A stretch of DNA of 39,889 nt from CAZVYN01 sp964631125 (GCA_964631125.1 CAZVYN010000033.1:1-39889), one strand, 5' to 3'; numbered from the stretch's first letter, positions 31,952-39,889 are shown. Translations and numbers: made by a program. Notes: generated from the sequence alone by a model not told the origin.

Positions 31952-33592
31952 GTGCGTTTCCCCCGCTCGCCGAGTCTGCTCCTCACGTTCGCCGGCGCGT
32001 TCCTCGTCGCGTTGGTGCTGGGCGGATTGCTGCAGGGACTCGTTGTCTTGGCGGTGGTGCGTCCGGTCACCGCCCAGTGGGTGGCGCGCGATGCGCGCGA
32101 CTTCGCAACGCGGGCGGCGGTGGTGTTGGCGGAGGGCGCGGCGCATCCCGCTCCCGGCGGCGCTTCCCTGGGGATGTCGGCCGCCGCCGGGAACGCCGAG
32201 GAAGTGCGCGCCGCCCTCATCGATGTGACCGGCGGACGCGGCGCCGTGCTCCTCTTCGTGGCGCGGGACGGGGAGATTGTGGCGTCGGATCGGTCGCTGC
32301 TCCGGTGGCGGCGGCGGGTTGCGATCGACCTCGCGAAAGAGGGCTACCGGATCGGTTCAGCGGACATCGCGTCGGCGCCGACTCCCCCGAGAGGTCCCGG
32401 CGCGCGTGGCGAGCGGGGCGAACGTGGGGAACCAGGCGCCAGCGGCGAGCGCAACGAGCGCATCGATCGCGGCCCGGCGCTGCACGTCGTCGCGCGCGCG
32501 CCGCTCGTCACGACCGACGGCATGAGTTGGGAAGTTCTCGCGGTGGCGCGCGATCCGCGGATCTTCGCCTGGCCGATCGAGTGGCCGATGGAACTGCCCC
32601 GGCCCGGCCTTCTGTTCCTGCCGGTCGCGGCGCTCGTGGCCGGCGGCGCCGGCTTCGCGCTCTTCCGTGTGCTCTCTCGCCGACTGCGTCGATTGGAGGA
32701 CCACGCCGAGCGCGTGGCGTCGGGCGATCTCTCGGCCCGTATCGCCGATCCCGGGAGCGATGAGTTGGGTCGACTCGGCGCCAGCCTCAACGCGATGACC
32801 GCGCGGCTGGCCGAGGCGCGCCTGCGCGTGGAAGAGGCGGACGGCACGCGACGGCGTCTGCTGGCCGACGTCACGCACGAGTTGGCGACGCCGCTCACTT
32901 CGATTCGGGGCTACGCCGAGACGCTCTTGAACCCGGCCGTTCCGATGTCCGCGGAGGAGCGCCACTCGGCGCTCGATGCGATCCGCGACGAAGCGGCGCG
33001 CATGGACCGCCTCGTGCAGGATGTCCTCGACCTGGCGCGTTTGGAGGCGGGCGCAGCGATGCTGGAGCCCGAAGAGATCGACTGGACCGCACTCTGCCGC
33101 GCCGCCATGCGCAGGTTCGAGCACCGATTTCGCGAGAGCGCGTTGACGCTGCGTTGGCGCGATGACCCGCGCGGCGTCGCTCCCGGCGGCAATGCTCCCG
33201 ACGGCATCGTCGTGCGCGCTGATGCGCGTCGGCTCGAGCAGGTGATCGACAACCTGCTGTCCAACGCCCTGCGCTACGTCCCCGCCGGCGGTGCGGTCTC
33301 GGTCTCGATCGAGGCCCACGGCGAGGTCGCCCGGTTGCGAGTCGAGGACGACGGCCCGGGCTTCCCCTCGAGCGACCTGCCGCATGTTTTCGATCGGTTC
33401 TATCGAGCCGACGCGGCGCGCGCGGCGGGGGGAAGCGGCCTCGGATTGGCGATCGTGCGGGAGATCGCGCGGCGACATGGCGGCGAGGTGCGGGCCGAGA
33501 ACCACCTCCCGCAGGGGGCGCGGATCGACTTCGAGATCCCCATCGGCGGTTCCGACTCAATTCGCCATCCGCCTGCCACACTTCTGCCGTGA
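31952..33592 (+). CDS. Sensor histidine kinase with collagen-like sensor insert
   Basis: 546 residues, GTG start directly after the regulator stop. Membrane helices at about 10-36 and 219-240 enclose a periplasmic domain. In it, residues 150-167 (32399-32452) are six Gly-X-Y triplets, GARGERGERGEPGASGER, the collagen-like pattern. After the second helix come HAMP (RRLEDHAERVASGDLSARI), the dimerisation domain with His309 in VTHELATPL, and the ATPase with N-box DNLLSNALRY, G1 DDGPGF and G2 GGSGLGLAIVREIARRHGG. It phosphorylates the adjacent OmpR-type regulator. The Spy/CpxP-like lipoprotein 64 bases downstream suggests an envelope-stress or metal signal. Confidence 0.95.
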   Translation: MRFPRSPSLLLTFAGAFLVALVLGGLLQGLVVLAVVRPVTAQWVARDARDFATRAAVVLAEGAAHPAPGGASLGMSAAAGNAEEVRAALIDVTGGRGAVLLFVARDGEIVASDRSLLRWRRRVAIDLAKEGYRIGSADIASAPTPPRGPGARGERGERGEPGASGERNERIDRGPALHVVARAPLVTTDGMSWEVLAVARDPRIFAWPIEWPMELPRPGLLFLPVAALVAGGAGFALFRVLSRRLRRLEDHAERVASGDLSARIADPGSDELGRLGASLNAMTARLAEARLRVEEADGTRRRLLADVTHELATPLTSIRGYAETLLNPAVPMSAEERHSALDAIRDEAARMDRLVQDVLDLARLEAGAAMLEPEEIDWTALCRAAMRRFEHRFRESALTLRWRDDPRGVAPGGNAPDGIVVRADARRLEQVIDNLLSNALRYVPAGGAVSVSIEAHGEVARLRVEDDGPGFPSSDLPHVFDRFYRADAARAAGGSGLGLAIVREIARRHGGEVRAENHLPQGARIDFEIPIGGSDSIRHPPATLLP

Positions 33593-33656
33593 CTCGCGGG
33601 TAGATTGCTCGACCCAGGGGCATGAACCCGACCGAGTTGAATGGAGGAGGACCCCG

Positions 33657-34718
33657 ATGAACACCAAGTTTCGTACAAGTCAGCTCGCGCTCCTCGCGGC
33701 GCTCGCGCTCGCGGCGATCGGCGGAGGCTGCAACGAAGCAGACGACCTTGTGGTGGCCGCACCGATGGAGGGCGGTCTCGAGCAGGCGAGAGACGGGAGC
33801 GGGCCCGCGTCGCTCTCGCTCTCGGATCTACCGGCCGAGATGGAGCTGACCACCGACCAGCAGAGCCGCCTCGGCGCCGCCCTCGACGATCTGTCGCGAG
33901 CCCGCGCGGAAATGTGGCAGGAGCGTCGCGAGCACCGGCAACGCGGCGGCAAGCACCGTGGCGCCCCGGGGAATCGCCGTCCGTTCGAAGACAAAGAGCC
34001 GCCGCTCGTGACCTTCCTGGAGAAGAGCGCCGACATCCTGAACCCGCAACAGTTCGCGCTGCTTGCAGGCGCGATGGCCGAGCGTCGAGTGCAATTACGG
34101 GAGTGGAGCGAGCCGATGCTCGAGCCGCTCATGGACCTGCGGATGGGACGCGCGGCGAAGCATCTCGGCCTGGAGAAGGCGCAGCGCGAAGAGCTCCGAG
34201 ACGCGCTGCGAGGCACGGGAGAGAGCATCCGCGCCACGCTGGGCGCGTTGGAGGATGGCTCGATCTCGCGTGAAGCAGCGCGAGATGCAGTGAAGCAGCA
34301 ACGCGAGGCGGTGCGCGCTCAGGCGCAGCAGATCCTCAGCGCGGAGCAGTTCGAGAAGGCCGAGGAGTTCCGCCGCGAGCGGGTGACGCAGTCGGTCGAG
34401 CGACGTATCGAGCATCTCGACGACCGGCTGGAGCGGCGCGCCGATCACCTCTCGAAGGTGTTGGCGTTGGATGACGCCGGCGGAGCGCAGGTCGCGCAGA
34501 TCCTGCAGAGTTCCGCGCCGATGCGCGCCGACCTCCTCCGCTCGCTGCAAGACGGCGCCCGCGCTCCCGAGGACGTCGCCTACGAGGTCACGCAGCTCGA
34601 AGCACGGCTGGCCGACCAGATCCGCGCCGGGCTCACCCCCGAGCAGGCGACGCGATTCGACGCGGTCCTGGAACTGATCCCACGCGGTGCGGGGTTGGGC
34701 GCGTCGCGGAAACGATAG
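33657..34718 (+). CDS. Spy/CpxP-like helical lipoprotein
   Basis: 353 residues. ATG 33657 has GGAGGAGG six bases upstream. The lipobox ends IGGGC with Cys25. The mature protein is almost wholly helical and charged, with LTXXQ-type motifs (LTTDQQSRLGAALDDL near residue 60 and LTPEQATRF near 340) and repeated NPQQFALL, LSAEQFEKAEEFRRE segments, the style of the Spy/CpxP/ZraP group of periplasmic chaperones that also damp their cognate kinase. It is about twice the usual length. It follows the kinase gene by 64 bases and is closed by a hairpin, which fits a feedback partner or target of the two-component pair. A TAGATT at 33601 may mark its own promoter. Confidence 0.82.
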   Translation: MNTKFRTSQLALLAALALAAIGGGCNEADDLVVAAPMEGGLEQARDGSGPASLSLSDLPAEMELTTDQQSRLGAALDDLSRARAEMWQERREHRQRGGKHRGAPGNRRPFEDKEPPLVTFLEKSADILNPQQFALLAGAMAERRVQLREWSEPMLEPLMDLRMGRAAKHLGLEKAQREELRDALRGTGESIRATLGALEDGSISREAARDAVKQQREAVRAQAQQILSAEQFEKAEEFRRERVTQSVERRIEHLDDRLERRADHLSKVLALDDAGGAQVAQILQSSAPMRADLLRSLQDGARAPEDVAYEVTQLEARLADQIRAGLTPEQATRFDAVLELIPRGAGLGASRKR

Positions 34719-34726
34719 GAACGAGG

Positions 34727-34755
34727 TTCGCCGAGGAGGACATCTCCCCGGCGAA
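34727..34755 (+). terminator. Terminator hairpin after the lipoprotein gene
   Basis: TTCGCCGAGGAG (34727-34738) pairs with CTCCCCGGCGAA (34744-34755) with one mismatch around GACAT, eight bases past the stop. No T-run, so the hairpin may work with Rho. Confidence 0.55.
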
Positions 34756-34806
34756 AGAGAGCGGTCTGGGCGTCGGCGGACGTCCGGGCCGTTCTTGCGT
34801 CCGGAC

Positions 34807-34819
34807 CCCGTGTTAGTGT
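34807..34819 (+). promoter_or_regulatory. Candidate extended -10 motif before the Eis-like gene
   Basis: CCCGTGTTAGTGT, 46 bases upstream of ATG 34866. Its first 11 bases are identical to those at 17942. TTGCGT at 34795 is a possible but poorly spaced upstream element. Confidence 0.3.
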
Positions 34820-34865
34820 GCGCGCTCCGACTCTGATCGAGGACGCCAGAACCCGACGAGGTCCC

Positions 34866-36044
34866 ATGTCCACGGTGTTGCGGCACGGCCCCATCGATGA
34901 TCCGAAGGACTTCGCTCGATTCCAGGCGATTTCCGAGCAGTGCTTTCGCTTTCCCAGCTCCTACTGGGAGCCGTACGTCGCGAATATGGGTCGCGACAAC
35001 TTCCGCGGGATGTGGCGCGACAAAGAAATCGTCGGCGGCTACGGCGTCTATCGCATCGGCCAGTTCTTCGGAGGACGACGGCTGGAGATGGCGGCCATCG
35101 CGGTGGTCGGAGTCCCGCCCGAGGAGCGCGCGCTCGGCATCGCCGCCGAGATGATGGCCGCCTCGCTGCGCGAACTGCGCGCGCTCGGCACGCCCCTCGC
35201 CGCGCTCTTCGCCTCGACGCAGCGGGTCTATCGCAAGGTCGGCTATGAGCAGGCCGGCTCGCGCGTCCTCTACCGGGTGGCGACTGCTGATTTCCCGCGC
35301 ACACGCGAGCGATTGCCGGCGCAGCCGGTGGCGGCCGTGGCGTCCGACGATTTCCGTCGGATCTATCTGGAGTGGGCGCGTCGCACCAATGGGCAACTCG
35401 ATCGGAGCGACGGGCTCTGGAATCGCGTGTTGCGCACGATGGAAGCTCCGATCGTCAGTTACACGATCGGGCAACCCAGCAAGCCCGAAGGGTACGTCGT
35501 CTTCGAGCACTACGGCGGAATCGGGCGCCCGCAGAAAATCGAAGTGCGCGATCTGGTGGCGGCGACCCCGCGCGCGCTCGCGACGATCTTCTCGTTGCTC
35601 GGCGATCATCGTTCGACCGCGCGCACCAGTTACTTCTACGGATCGCACACCGATCCGCGCTTCGCGCTCTTCGCCGAGGAGACTTGGAAGGTGAGCGAGG
35701 CCGAGCGTTGGATGCTGCGCATCGTCGACGTGGCCGCCGCCTTCAGAGGGCGCGGCTACGCGCCATCCACGACCGCGGAACTGCACCTCGAAGTGCGCGA
35801 TGACATCCTGCCCGAGAACTCCGGGCGCTGGCGGTTGCGCGTCGCGGGGGGTAAAGGCGAGGTCACTTCCGGCGGTGAGGGGCGGATGCGCATTGACGCG
35901 CGCGGGCTCGCGCCCCTCTTCTCCGGCTACTTCAACGCGACAGCGTTGGCGGACCTGGGCTGGTTGGAGGCGGATCCCGACAGCATCACGGCTGCGGACG
36001 CGATCTTCGCCGGTCCAGAGACCTGGATGGCCGATGGGTTCTAG
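34866..36044 (+). CDS. Eis-like GNAT acetyltransferase
   Basis: 392 residues. The layout is that of Eis-type enzymes: an N-terminal GNAT domain (FRFPSSYWEPYVANMG, MAAIAVVGVPPEERALGIA, the acetyl-CoA loop), a second GNAT-like domain (PEGYVVFEHYGGIGRPQKI, TSYFYGSHTDPRF), and an SCP2-like C-terminal domain (GRGYAPSTTAELHLEVRDD, GLAPLFSGYFNATALADLG) ending in Phe. In Mycobacterium, Eis acetylates aminoglycosides, but relatives act on other amines or proteins and the substrate here is unknown. The conserved tyrosine region VYRKVGYEQAG is present. ATG 34866 was chosen because the domain homology starts there. The last 11 bases overlap the possible start of the aminotransferase gene. Confidence 0.9.
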   Translation: MSTVLRHGPIDDPKDFARFQAISEQCFRFPSSYWEPYVANMGRDNFRGMWRDKEIVGGYGVYRIGQFFGGRRLEMAAIAVVGVPPEERALGIAAEMMAASLRELRALGTPLAALFASTQRVYRKVGYEQAGSRVLYRVATADFPRTRERLPAQPVAAVASDDFRRIYLEWARRTNGQLDRSDGLWNRVLRTMEAPIVSYTIGQPSKPEGYVVFEHYGGIGRPQKIEVRDLVAATPRALATIFSLLGDHRSTARTSYFYGSHTDPRFALFAEETWKVSEAERWMLRIVDVAAAFRGRGYAPSTTAELHLEVRDDILPENSGRWRLRVAGGKGEVTSGGEGRMRIDARGLAPLFSGYFNATALADLGWLEADPDSITAADAIFAGPETWMADGF

Positions 36045-37362
36045 GCCGAGTTCGCCCGACTCGAGCGCTGCTGATCTCGAATCGTCCCGGCGACGCGGTT
36101 CGCCGTTCATGGCGCACTGGACGCTCGACCCGGCGGTCACCTTCCTCAATCACGGGTCGTTCGGCGCTTGCCCGCGGGTGGTGCTCGAACGGCAATCGGA
36201 ACTGCGCGCGCAACTCGAGCGGGAGCCGGTGCGCTTCTTCGTTCGCGAGATGGAGCCGCTCCTGGACGAGGCGCGGACGGCGCTCGCTCGGTTCCTCCAG
36301 GCAGATCCGGCGGGACTCGCCTTCGTGCCCAATGCGACGGCTGGCGTGAACACGGTGTTGCGGTCGCTCCGATTCGCGCCGGGCGACGAGCTGGTCGTGA
36401 CCGATCACGAGTACAACGCCTGTCGCAATGCGCTCGACGCGGTGGCGGAAGGCGCCGACGCAGTCGTGAGGGTCGTGACCATCCCGTTCCCGATCGCGGG
36501 ACCAGAGGTCGTGACCGAGCGGATCCTGGCCGCCTTCGGTCCGCGCACGCGGCTCCTCTTGCTCGACCACGTGACGAGTCCGACGGCGCTCATCCTGCCG
36601 GTGGCGGAGATCGCGGCGGCCTGCGCCGCCCGTGGAGTCGACCTGTTGGTCGACGGGGCTCACGCGCCCGGCACGATCGAGCTGGATCTCGATCGACTCG
36701 CCGCGCTCGGCGTCACCTACTACACCGGGAATCTGCACAAATGGGTCTGCGCGCCGAAGGGCGCCGGGTTCCTCTTCGTCCGCTGCGATCGGCGTGCGCA
36801 GATCACGCCGCTCTCGACCAGTCACGGACGCAACTCCACGCGCGCCGATCGCTCCCGATTCCATCTGAACTTCGACTGGACGGGGACCGGCGACCCCACG
36901 CCGTACCTCTGCGTGCCGGCCGCACTCGAGACGATGGCGTCGTTCGTTCCGGGGGCATGGCCCGAGATCCGGGCGCGCAATCACGCGCTCGTGATCGAGG
37001 GGCGACGGCTGGTGCAGGCGGCGCTCGACACGGCGCTCGACGCGGCCCTCGACTCGGCGGCCGGTCGCGCGACGACGGTCCCGTCTCCGGAGGAGATGCT
37101 CGGTTCGATGGCGAGCGTTCCGCTGCCCGACGAGCCGGTGGAGAACGCGCTGCTCCCATCACGAGAAGCAAACGAGATCGGTCCCCTTCAAGAGTTTCTC
37201 TGGCGGGAACACGCGATCGAGGTTCCGATCTCGCCGCGGCCCGGACCCGGGCGCGGTCGGCGCGTGGTGCGGATCTCGGCGCAGTTGTACAACGCGTCGG
37301 ACCAGTACGAAGCGCTGGCCGAGGCGCTCGTGGCGGGCCTCAGAGCGGAAACGAAGAGATAA
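36034..37362 (+). CDS. Class V PLP-dependent aminotransferase (isopenicillin N epimerase/cysteine desulfurase type)
   Basis: 442 residues if begun at ATG 36034; ATG 36109 (MAHWTLDP) gives 417. The family opens with HWTLDPAVTFLNHGSFGAC, has the PLP aspartate in VDGAHAPGTIE (Asp182 counted from 36109) and the Schiff-base lysine in TGNLHKWVCAPKGAG (Lys211). It ends with a substrate-side segment VRISAQLYNASDQYE. This subgroup includes IPN-epimerase-like enzymes and ergothioneine-related C-S lyases; without the specificity residues I do not pick one. The longer start overlaps the Eis-like gene, suggesting the two are co-translated. Just after Lys211, sequence 37021-37080 carries a repetitive Ala/Asp stretch (LDTALDAALDSAA), likely a surface insertion. 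Confidence 0.92.
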   Translation: MGSRPSSPDSSAADLESSRRRGSPFMAHWTLDPAVTFLNHGSFGACPRVVLERQSELRAQLEREPVRFFVREMEPLLDEARTALARFLQADPAGLAFVPNATAGVNTVLRSLRFAPGDELVVTDHEYNACRNALDAVAEGADAVVRVVTIPFPIAGPEVVTERILAAFGPRTRLLLLDHVTSPTALILPVAEIAAACAARGVDLLVDGAHAPGTIELDLDRLAALGVTYYTGNLHKWVCAPKGAGFLFVRCDRRAQITPLSTSHGRNSTRADRSRFHLNFDWTGTGDPTPYLCVPAALETMASFVPGAWPEIRARNHALVIEGRRLVQAALDTALDAALDSAAGRATTVPSPEEMLGSMASVPLPDEPVENALLPSREANEIGPLQEFLWREHAIEVPISPRPGPGRGRRVVRISAQLYNASDQYEALAEALVAGLRAETKR

Positions 37363-37460
37363 CAGTCTGCAATAGAAACTACGAGTTGGGCGCAGCGTAG
37401 CGGTCGAGTCGACGCGCGAGCCGTGATAGGTTCTGGCGTCGGCAATGGAAGGGGGCATCG

Positions 37461-37754
37461 ATGTCCGAGACGCTCGAAGTCTCCCTCTGGGTCTTCATGC
37501 TCGCGACCTTCGTGGGTCTCGAGGTGATCCGGAGGGTCTCGCCGCTACTGCACACACCTCTCATGTCGCTCACGAATGCGATCTCGGCCATCGCCATCGT
37601 CGGCGCGATCGTGATCGCGGGCGAGCAGAAATCGACGTTGAGCACGGTCCTCGGCACGATCGCCGTCTGCGCCTCGGCGATCAACGTCGTCGGCGGATTC
37701 CTCATCACCGATCGCATGTTGAAGATGTTCAAGCGACCGGAGCGTAAGGGATGA
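37461..37754 (+). CDS. pntAB: NAD(P) transhydrogenase small membrane subunit (alpha-2)
   Basis: 97 residues with three membrane helices: EVSLWVFMLATFVGLEVI, HTPLMSLTNAISAIAIVGA and the final LGTIAVCASAINVVGGFLIT ahead of DRMLKMFK. The motif TPLMSLTNAISAI is diagnostic for the alpha-2 part (dII) of the proton-translocating transhydrogenase. The enzyme uses the proton gradient to drive hydride transfer from NADH to NADP. The ATG follows a GGAAGGGGGC leader. The stop overlaps the start of the beta subunit (ATGA). The NAD-binding alpha-1 subunit is not upstream; a class V aminotransferase is there instead. Confidence 0.95.
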   Translation: MSETLEVSLWVFMLATFVGLEVIRRVSPLLHTPLMSLTNAISAIAIVGAIVIAGEQKSTLSTVLGTIAVCASAINVVGGFLITDRMLKMFKRPERKG

Positions 37755-39136
37755 ACGACTCATTCCTGCACATCGCGTACCTCGCCTCCGCCGCCCTCTT
37801 CATCCTCTCGCTCAAATGGTTGAGTTCGCCGCTCAGCGCCCGGCGCGGAGTCTGGGCGGGCGCCGCCGGCATGTTGCTCGCCGTGGTCGGGACGCTGCTC
37901 CACCAAGGGATCGTGAACTACACCTGGATCGCGATCGCGCTCGTGGTGGGAAGTGCGGTCGGTGTGCCGATGGCGTACCTCATGCCGATGACGGCGGTGC
38001 CCCAGCGGACCGCGCTCTCACACGCCTTCGGCGCGATGGCCGCGGCGTTGGTCGGGATCGCGGAGTACTACCTGAGCAAGGACCACGTCTCGACCTTCAC
38101 GATGAGCGCCCTCTCGCTCGAGGTCCTGCTCGGTTCACTCACCTTCACCGGCAGTCTGATGGCCTTCGGGAAGCTGCAGGATCTCCTGCCGCAACGGCCG
38201 ATGGTTTTCCGCGGACAGAACGTGTTCAACTTATCGATCCTCGCGCTCGCGTTGGGCGTCGGGGTCTATCTGGTTCTGAATCCGGAAACGACCTGGCTCT
38301 TCCCGGTCTTCATCGGTCTCGCGTTGCTCTTCGGAGTGCTCCTGATCATGCCGATCGGCGGAGCGGACATGCCGACCGTCATCGCGCTGCTCAATTCGTA
38401 CGCCGGCCTCGCCGCCTGCGCGATGGGGTTCGTCCTCGACAACAAACTGCTCATCGTGGCCGGCGCGCTCGATGGATCTTCCGGTCTCATCCTCTCGATC
38501 ATCATGTGCAAGGCGATGAACCGCTCGTTCACCAACGTGCTCTTCGGCGCCTTCGGACAGGTGCAGGCGGGCGCCGTCGGCGTGGCGGAGACCCGTTCGG
38601 TGCGCAGCGCCTCGGCCGAGGAAGCGGCGCAGATCCTCGGGATGGCCAGCAGCGTGATCATCGTCCCCGGCTATGGCATGGCCGTGGCGCAGGCGCAGCA
38701 CCGCGTGCGCGAGCTGACCGATCAACTGACCAAGCGCGGCGTCGACGTGCGCTTCGCCATCCACCCGGTGGCGGGCCGCATGCCGGGACACATGAACGTG
38801 CTCCTGGCCGAGGTCGAGATTCCGTACGACCGGCTGATCGAGATGGACGAGATCAACCCCGACTTCCCGCAGTGCGATGTCGCGCTCGTCATCGGGGCCA
38901 ACGACGTGACCAATCCGGCGGCGCGCCACGACAAGACGAGCCCGATCTACGGCATGCCGATCCTGAACGTCGATCAGGCGCGTACGGTCATGGTGATCAA
39001 GCGCGGGATGAGCGCCGGTTTCGCCGGCGTCGACAACGAGCTCTACTTCATGCCGCGCACCCTCATGCTCTTCGGCGACGCCAAGGTGTTCGTGTCGGAG
39101 CTGGTCAAGGAGCTCTCGGGACCCAGCGGCCACTGA
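37751..39136 (+). CDS. pntB: NAD(P) transhydrogenase subunit beta
   Basis: 461 residues. The N-terminal two thirds hold about nine membrane helices of dII (VPMAYLMPMTAVPQRTALSH, AFGKLQDLLPQRPMVFRGQN, NSYAGLAACAMGFVLDN). The C-terminal soluble dIII binds NADP(H): SVIIVPGYGMAVAQAQHRV, HPVAGRMPGHMNVLLAEVE, VIGANDVTNPAAR and the terminal KRGMSAGFAGVDNELYF. All core motifs and the length are normal. The ATG overlaps the alpha-2 stop. With the missing dI subunit encoded elsewhere or absent, the pair alone could not oxidise NADH. Confidence 0.97.
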   Translation: MNDSFLHIAYLASAALFILSLKWLSSPLSARRGVWAGAAGMLLAVVGTLLHQGIVNYTWIAIALVVGSAVGVPMAYLMPMTAVPQRTALSHAFGAMAAALVGIAEYYLSKDHVSTFTMSALSLEVLLGSLTFTGSLMAFGKLQDLLPQRPMVFRGQNVFNLSILALALGVGVYLVLNPETTWLFPVFIGLALLFGVLLIMPIGGADMPTVIALLNSYAGLAACAMGFVLDNKLLIVAGALDGSSGLILSIIMCKAMNRSFTNVLFGAFGQVQAGAVGVAETRSVRSASAEEAAQILGMASSVIIVPGYGMAVAQAQHRVRELTDQLTKRGVDVRFAIHPVAGRMPGHMNVLLAEVEIPYDRLIEMDEINPDFPQCDVALVIGANDVTNPAARHDKTSPIYGMPILNVDQARTVMVIKRGMSAGFAGVDNELYFMPRTLMLFGDAKVFVSELVKELSGPSGH

Positions 39137-39156
39137 CGCATGAGAGGGCGACGACG

Positions 39157-39889
39157 CTGACGACGCTGGCGACGCTGACGCGCGCGCTGGGTTGGGCGGC
39201 GACGTGCGCGCTCACACTCACACTCGCGCTCACGCTCGCCGCCCCGCCCACGGCCTCCGCTTCCGTGCTCGAAATCCACGTCGACGTTCCCGATCGCGTC
39301 ATGATCGACGGCGAGAGAGTCCCGCCGATCCTCGCGTCCCCCGCACTGCTGTGGAGCGGCGTCGACTTGAGGACCGTCGTCATCGAGTCCGGTCCCCCTC
39401 CAACTCGCGCCGTCGAAGGGCGCTGCGTGCGCGTCGAGGTCGCGATCGCGCCGGGGTTGCACCGGGTGCGCGTCGACTGCGACTCCGGCGCGACCGACCG
39501 CTTCGACTTGATCGGTCCGAGCGGAATCCTCGCGCGAGGGTGGTCGCCGCGTGCGCCTTGGTCGGGGGACGTGATGGTCCCGGATTCGGTGCTGGCGCTG
39601 TTCGTCGCGCCGCGCGTGGGAGGGAGAGTTCGCGTGCGGAGCGTGCGCATCGAGAGGGCGGACGGCGCGGAGATCGAGTTGGGGAAGGTGACGAGAGGGG
39701 CGGCGGAGGCGTTGGTGGCGGGGTTCGATCCACCCGGCGCTGACGCGCCGCGTGAGTATCTCCGGGCCGTCTGTGAGTACCTCGTTCGACATCAGCTTTC
39801 GACCGGGTTCTTCGACTATGAGTCGTCGGCTTGGTGGGAAGTGGGGCTCTCGGCGCGGGTGTTGCTGTTGGGGGCGAAGTTGTTGGGGG
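39157..39889 (+). CDS. Secreted protein with no standard start, 3' end beyond window
   Basis: A frame is open from before 39157 to the right edge. From 39157 it reads like a signal peptide: LTTLATLTRALGWAATCAL, then LTLALTLAAPPTASA and mature VLEIHVDVPDRVMIDGERV, HRVRVDCDSGATDRFDLIG, GRVRVRSVRIERADGAEIEL and YLVRHQLSTGFFDYESSAWW. I do not recognise a family; the mature start looks beta-rich. No ATG, GTG or TTG lies in frame before the signal; the first is GTG 39265, after it. The nearest ATG, 39140, is in another frame and meets TGA at 39158. CTG 39157 is preceded by GAGAGGG at eight bases. Either a CTG start or a one-base error/frameshift in the ACGACGCTG repeats explains this. Confidence 0.6.
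   Translation, partial: MTTLATLTRALGWAATCALTLTLALTLAAPPTASASVLEIHVDVPDRVMIDGERVPPILASPALLWSGVDLRTVVIESGPPPTRAVEGRCVRVEVAIAPGLHRVRVDCDSGATDRFDLIGPSGILARGWSPRAPWSGDVMVPDSVLALFVAPRVGGRVRVRSVRIERADGAEIELGKVTRGAAEALVAGFDPPGADAPREYLRAVCEYLVRHQLSTGFFDYESSAWWEVGLSARVLLLGAKLLG

Noticed and set aside
30215..32146. 643-residue open frame on the minus strand
   Set aside because: It runs antisense through the barrel, regulator and kinase genes, all of which have clear motifs; it has none.
34095..36149. 684-residue open frame on the minus strand
   Set aside because: Antisense shadow of the Spy-like and Eis-like genes.
39715..39745. GGTTCGATCC, resembling a tRNA T-arm
   Set aside because: No acceptor or anticodon stem pairs around it, and it lies in the coding frame of the last gene (residues AGFDPPG).

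Overview
The window is GC-rich, densely coded bacterial chromosome. Markers of an FCB-type lineage are a secreted protein ending in a FlgD/type IX-like C-terminal domain (PNPF, then GRRVREL, then WDGRDEGG), a secreted S74-chaperone protein made of ten-residue repeats, many lipoproteins and TPR proteins, and a DUF222-type HNH remnant. My best guess is Candidatus Eisenbacteria or a relative; this is inference from protein style, not a marker-gene placement. I see no rRNA, tRNA, CRISPR array, transposase or phage structural operon. Two runs of 100 N (3213-3312 and 29688-29787) are flanked on both sides by the same short sequence and look like scaffolding artefacts.

Layout. 1-2.2 kb: 3' end of thiC, a small lipoprotein and a class C-type serine hydrolase. 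2.2-6.9 kb: a translationally coupled trio, SGNH hydrolase / ABC-F ATPase / SGNH-TPR protein (ATGA and GTGA overlaps). 7.4-10.2 kb (minus): a PHP-domain phosphoesterase followed by an unknown 595-residue protein with an acetyltransferase-like tail. 10.3-11.9 kb: a small membrane protein converging on a GT4 glycosyltransferase. 11.95-13.9 kb: a gene graveyard with two AAA_14/DUF4143-type ATPases and a RibD/DHFR-like reductase, all broken by deletion or frameshift. 13.9-17.9 kb: a DoxX-like protein, then (minus) a GT39-like membrane glycosyltransferase coupled to a TPR/beta-barrel protein, with a 49-base palindrome over the coupling point.

18.1-22.3 kb: the 1219-residue S74 protein and a coupled secreted protein with the sorting-like domain. 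22.3-24.9 kb: an exported cyclophilin diverging from a TPR lipoprotein whose start lies in a tandem repeat of Shine-Dalgarno plus ATG. 24.9-26.1 kb: a second graveyard, with a DUF222/HNH gene carrying an in-frame amber codon and lacking its HNH end, and an SDR fragment. 26.3-29.6 kb: a universal stress protein converging on an FNR-type regulator with a four-cysteine set, behind an aconitase-family enzyme whose swivel domain is at the N-terminus.

29.9-34.7 kb: a likely envelope-stress module, namely an outer-membrane barrel protein, OmpR-type regulator, histidine kinase with six collagen-like Gly-X-Y triplets in its sensor domain, and a Spy/CpxP-like lipoprotein. 34.9-37.4 kb: an Eis-like acetyltransferase overlapping a class V aminotransferase. 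37.5-39.1 kb: the two membrane subunits of a proton-translocating transhydrogenase without the NAD-binding dI subunit. The window ends inside a secreted protein with no ordinary start codon.

The strongest candidates for something undescribed are the S74/sorting-domain pair, the collagen-containing sensor module, the start-codon-burying palindrome at 16.1 kb, and the SGNH/ABC-F/SGNH operon. Nothing here is clearly a complete new defence or mobile system.
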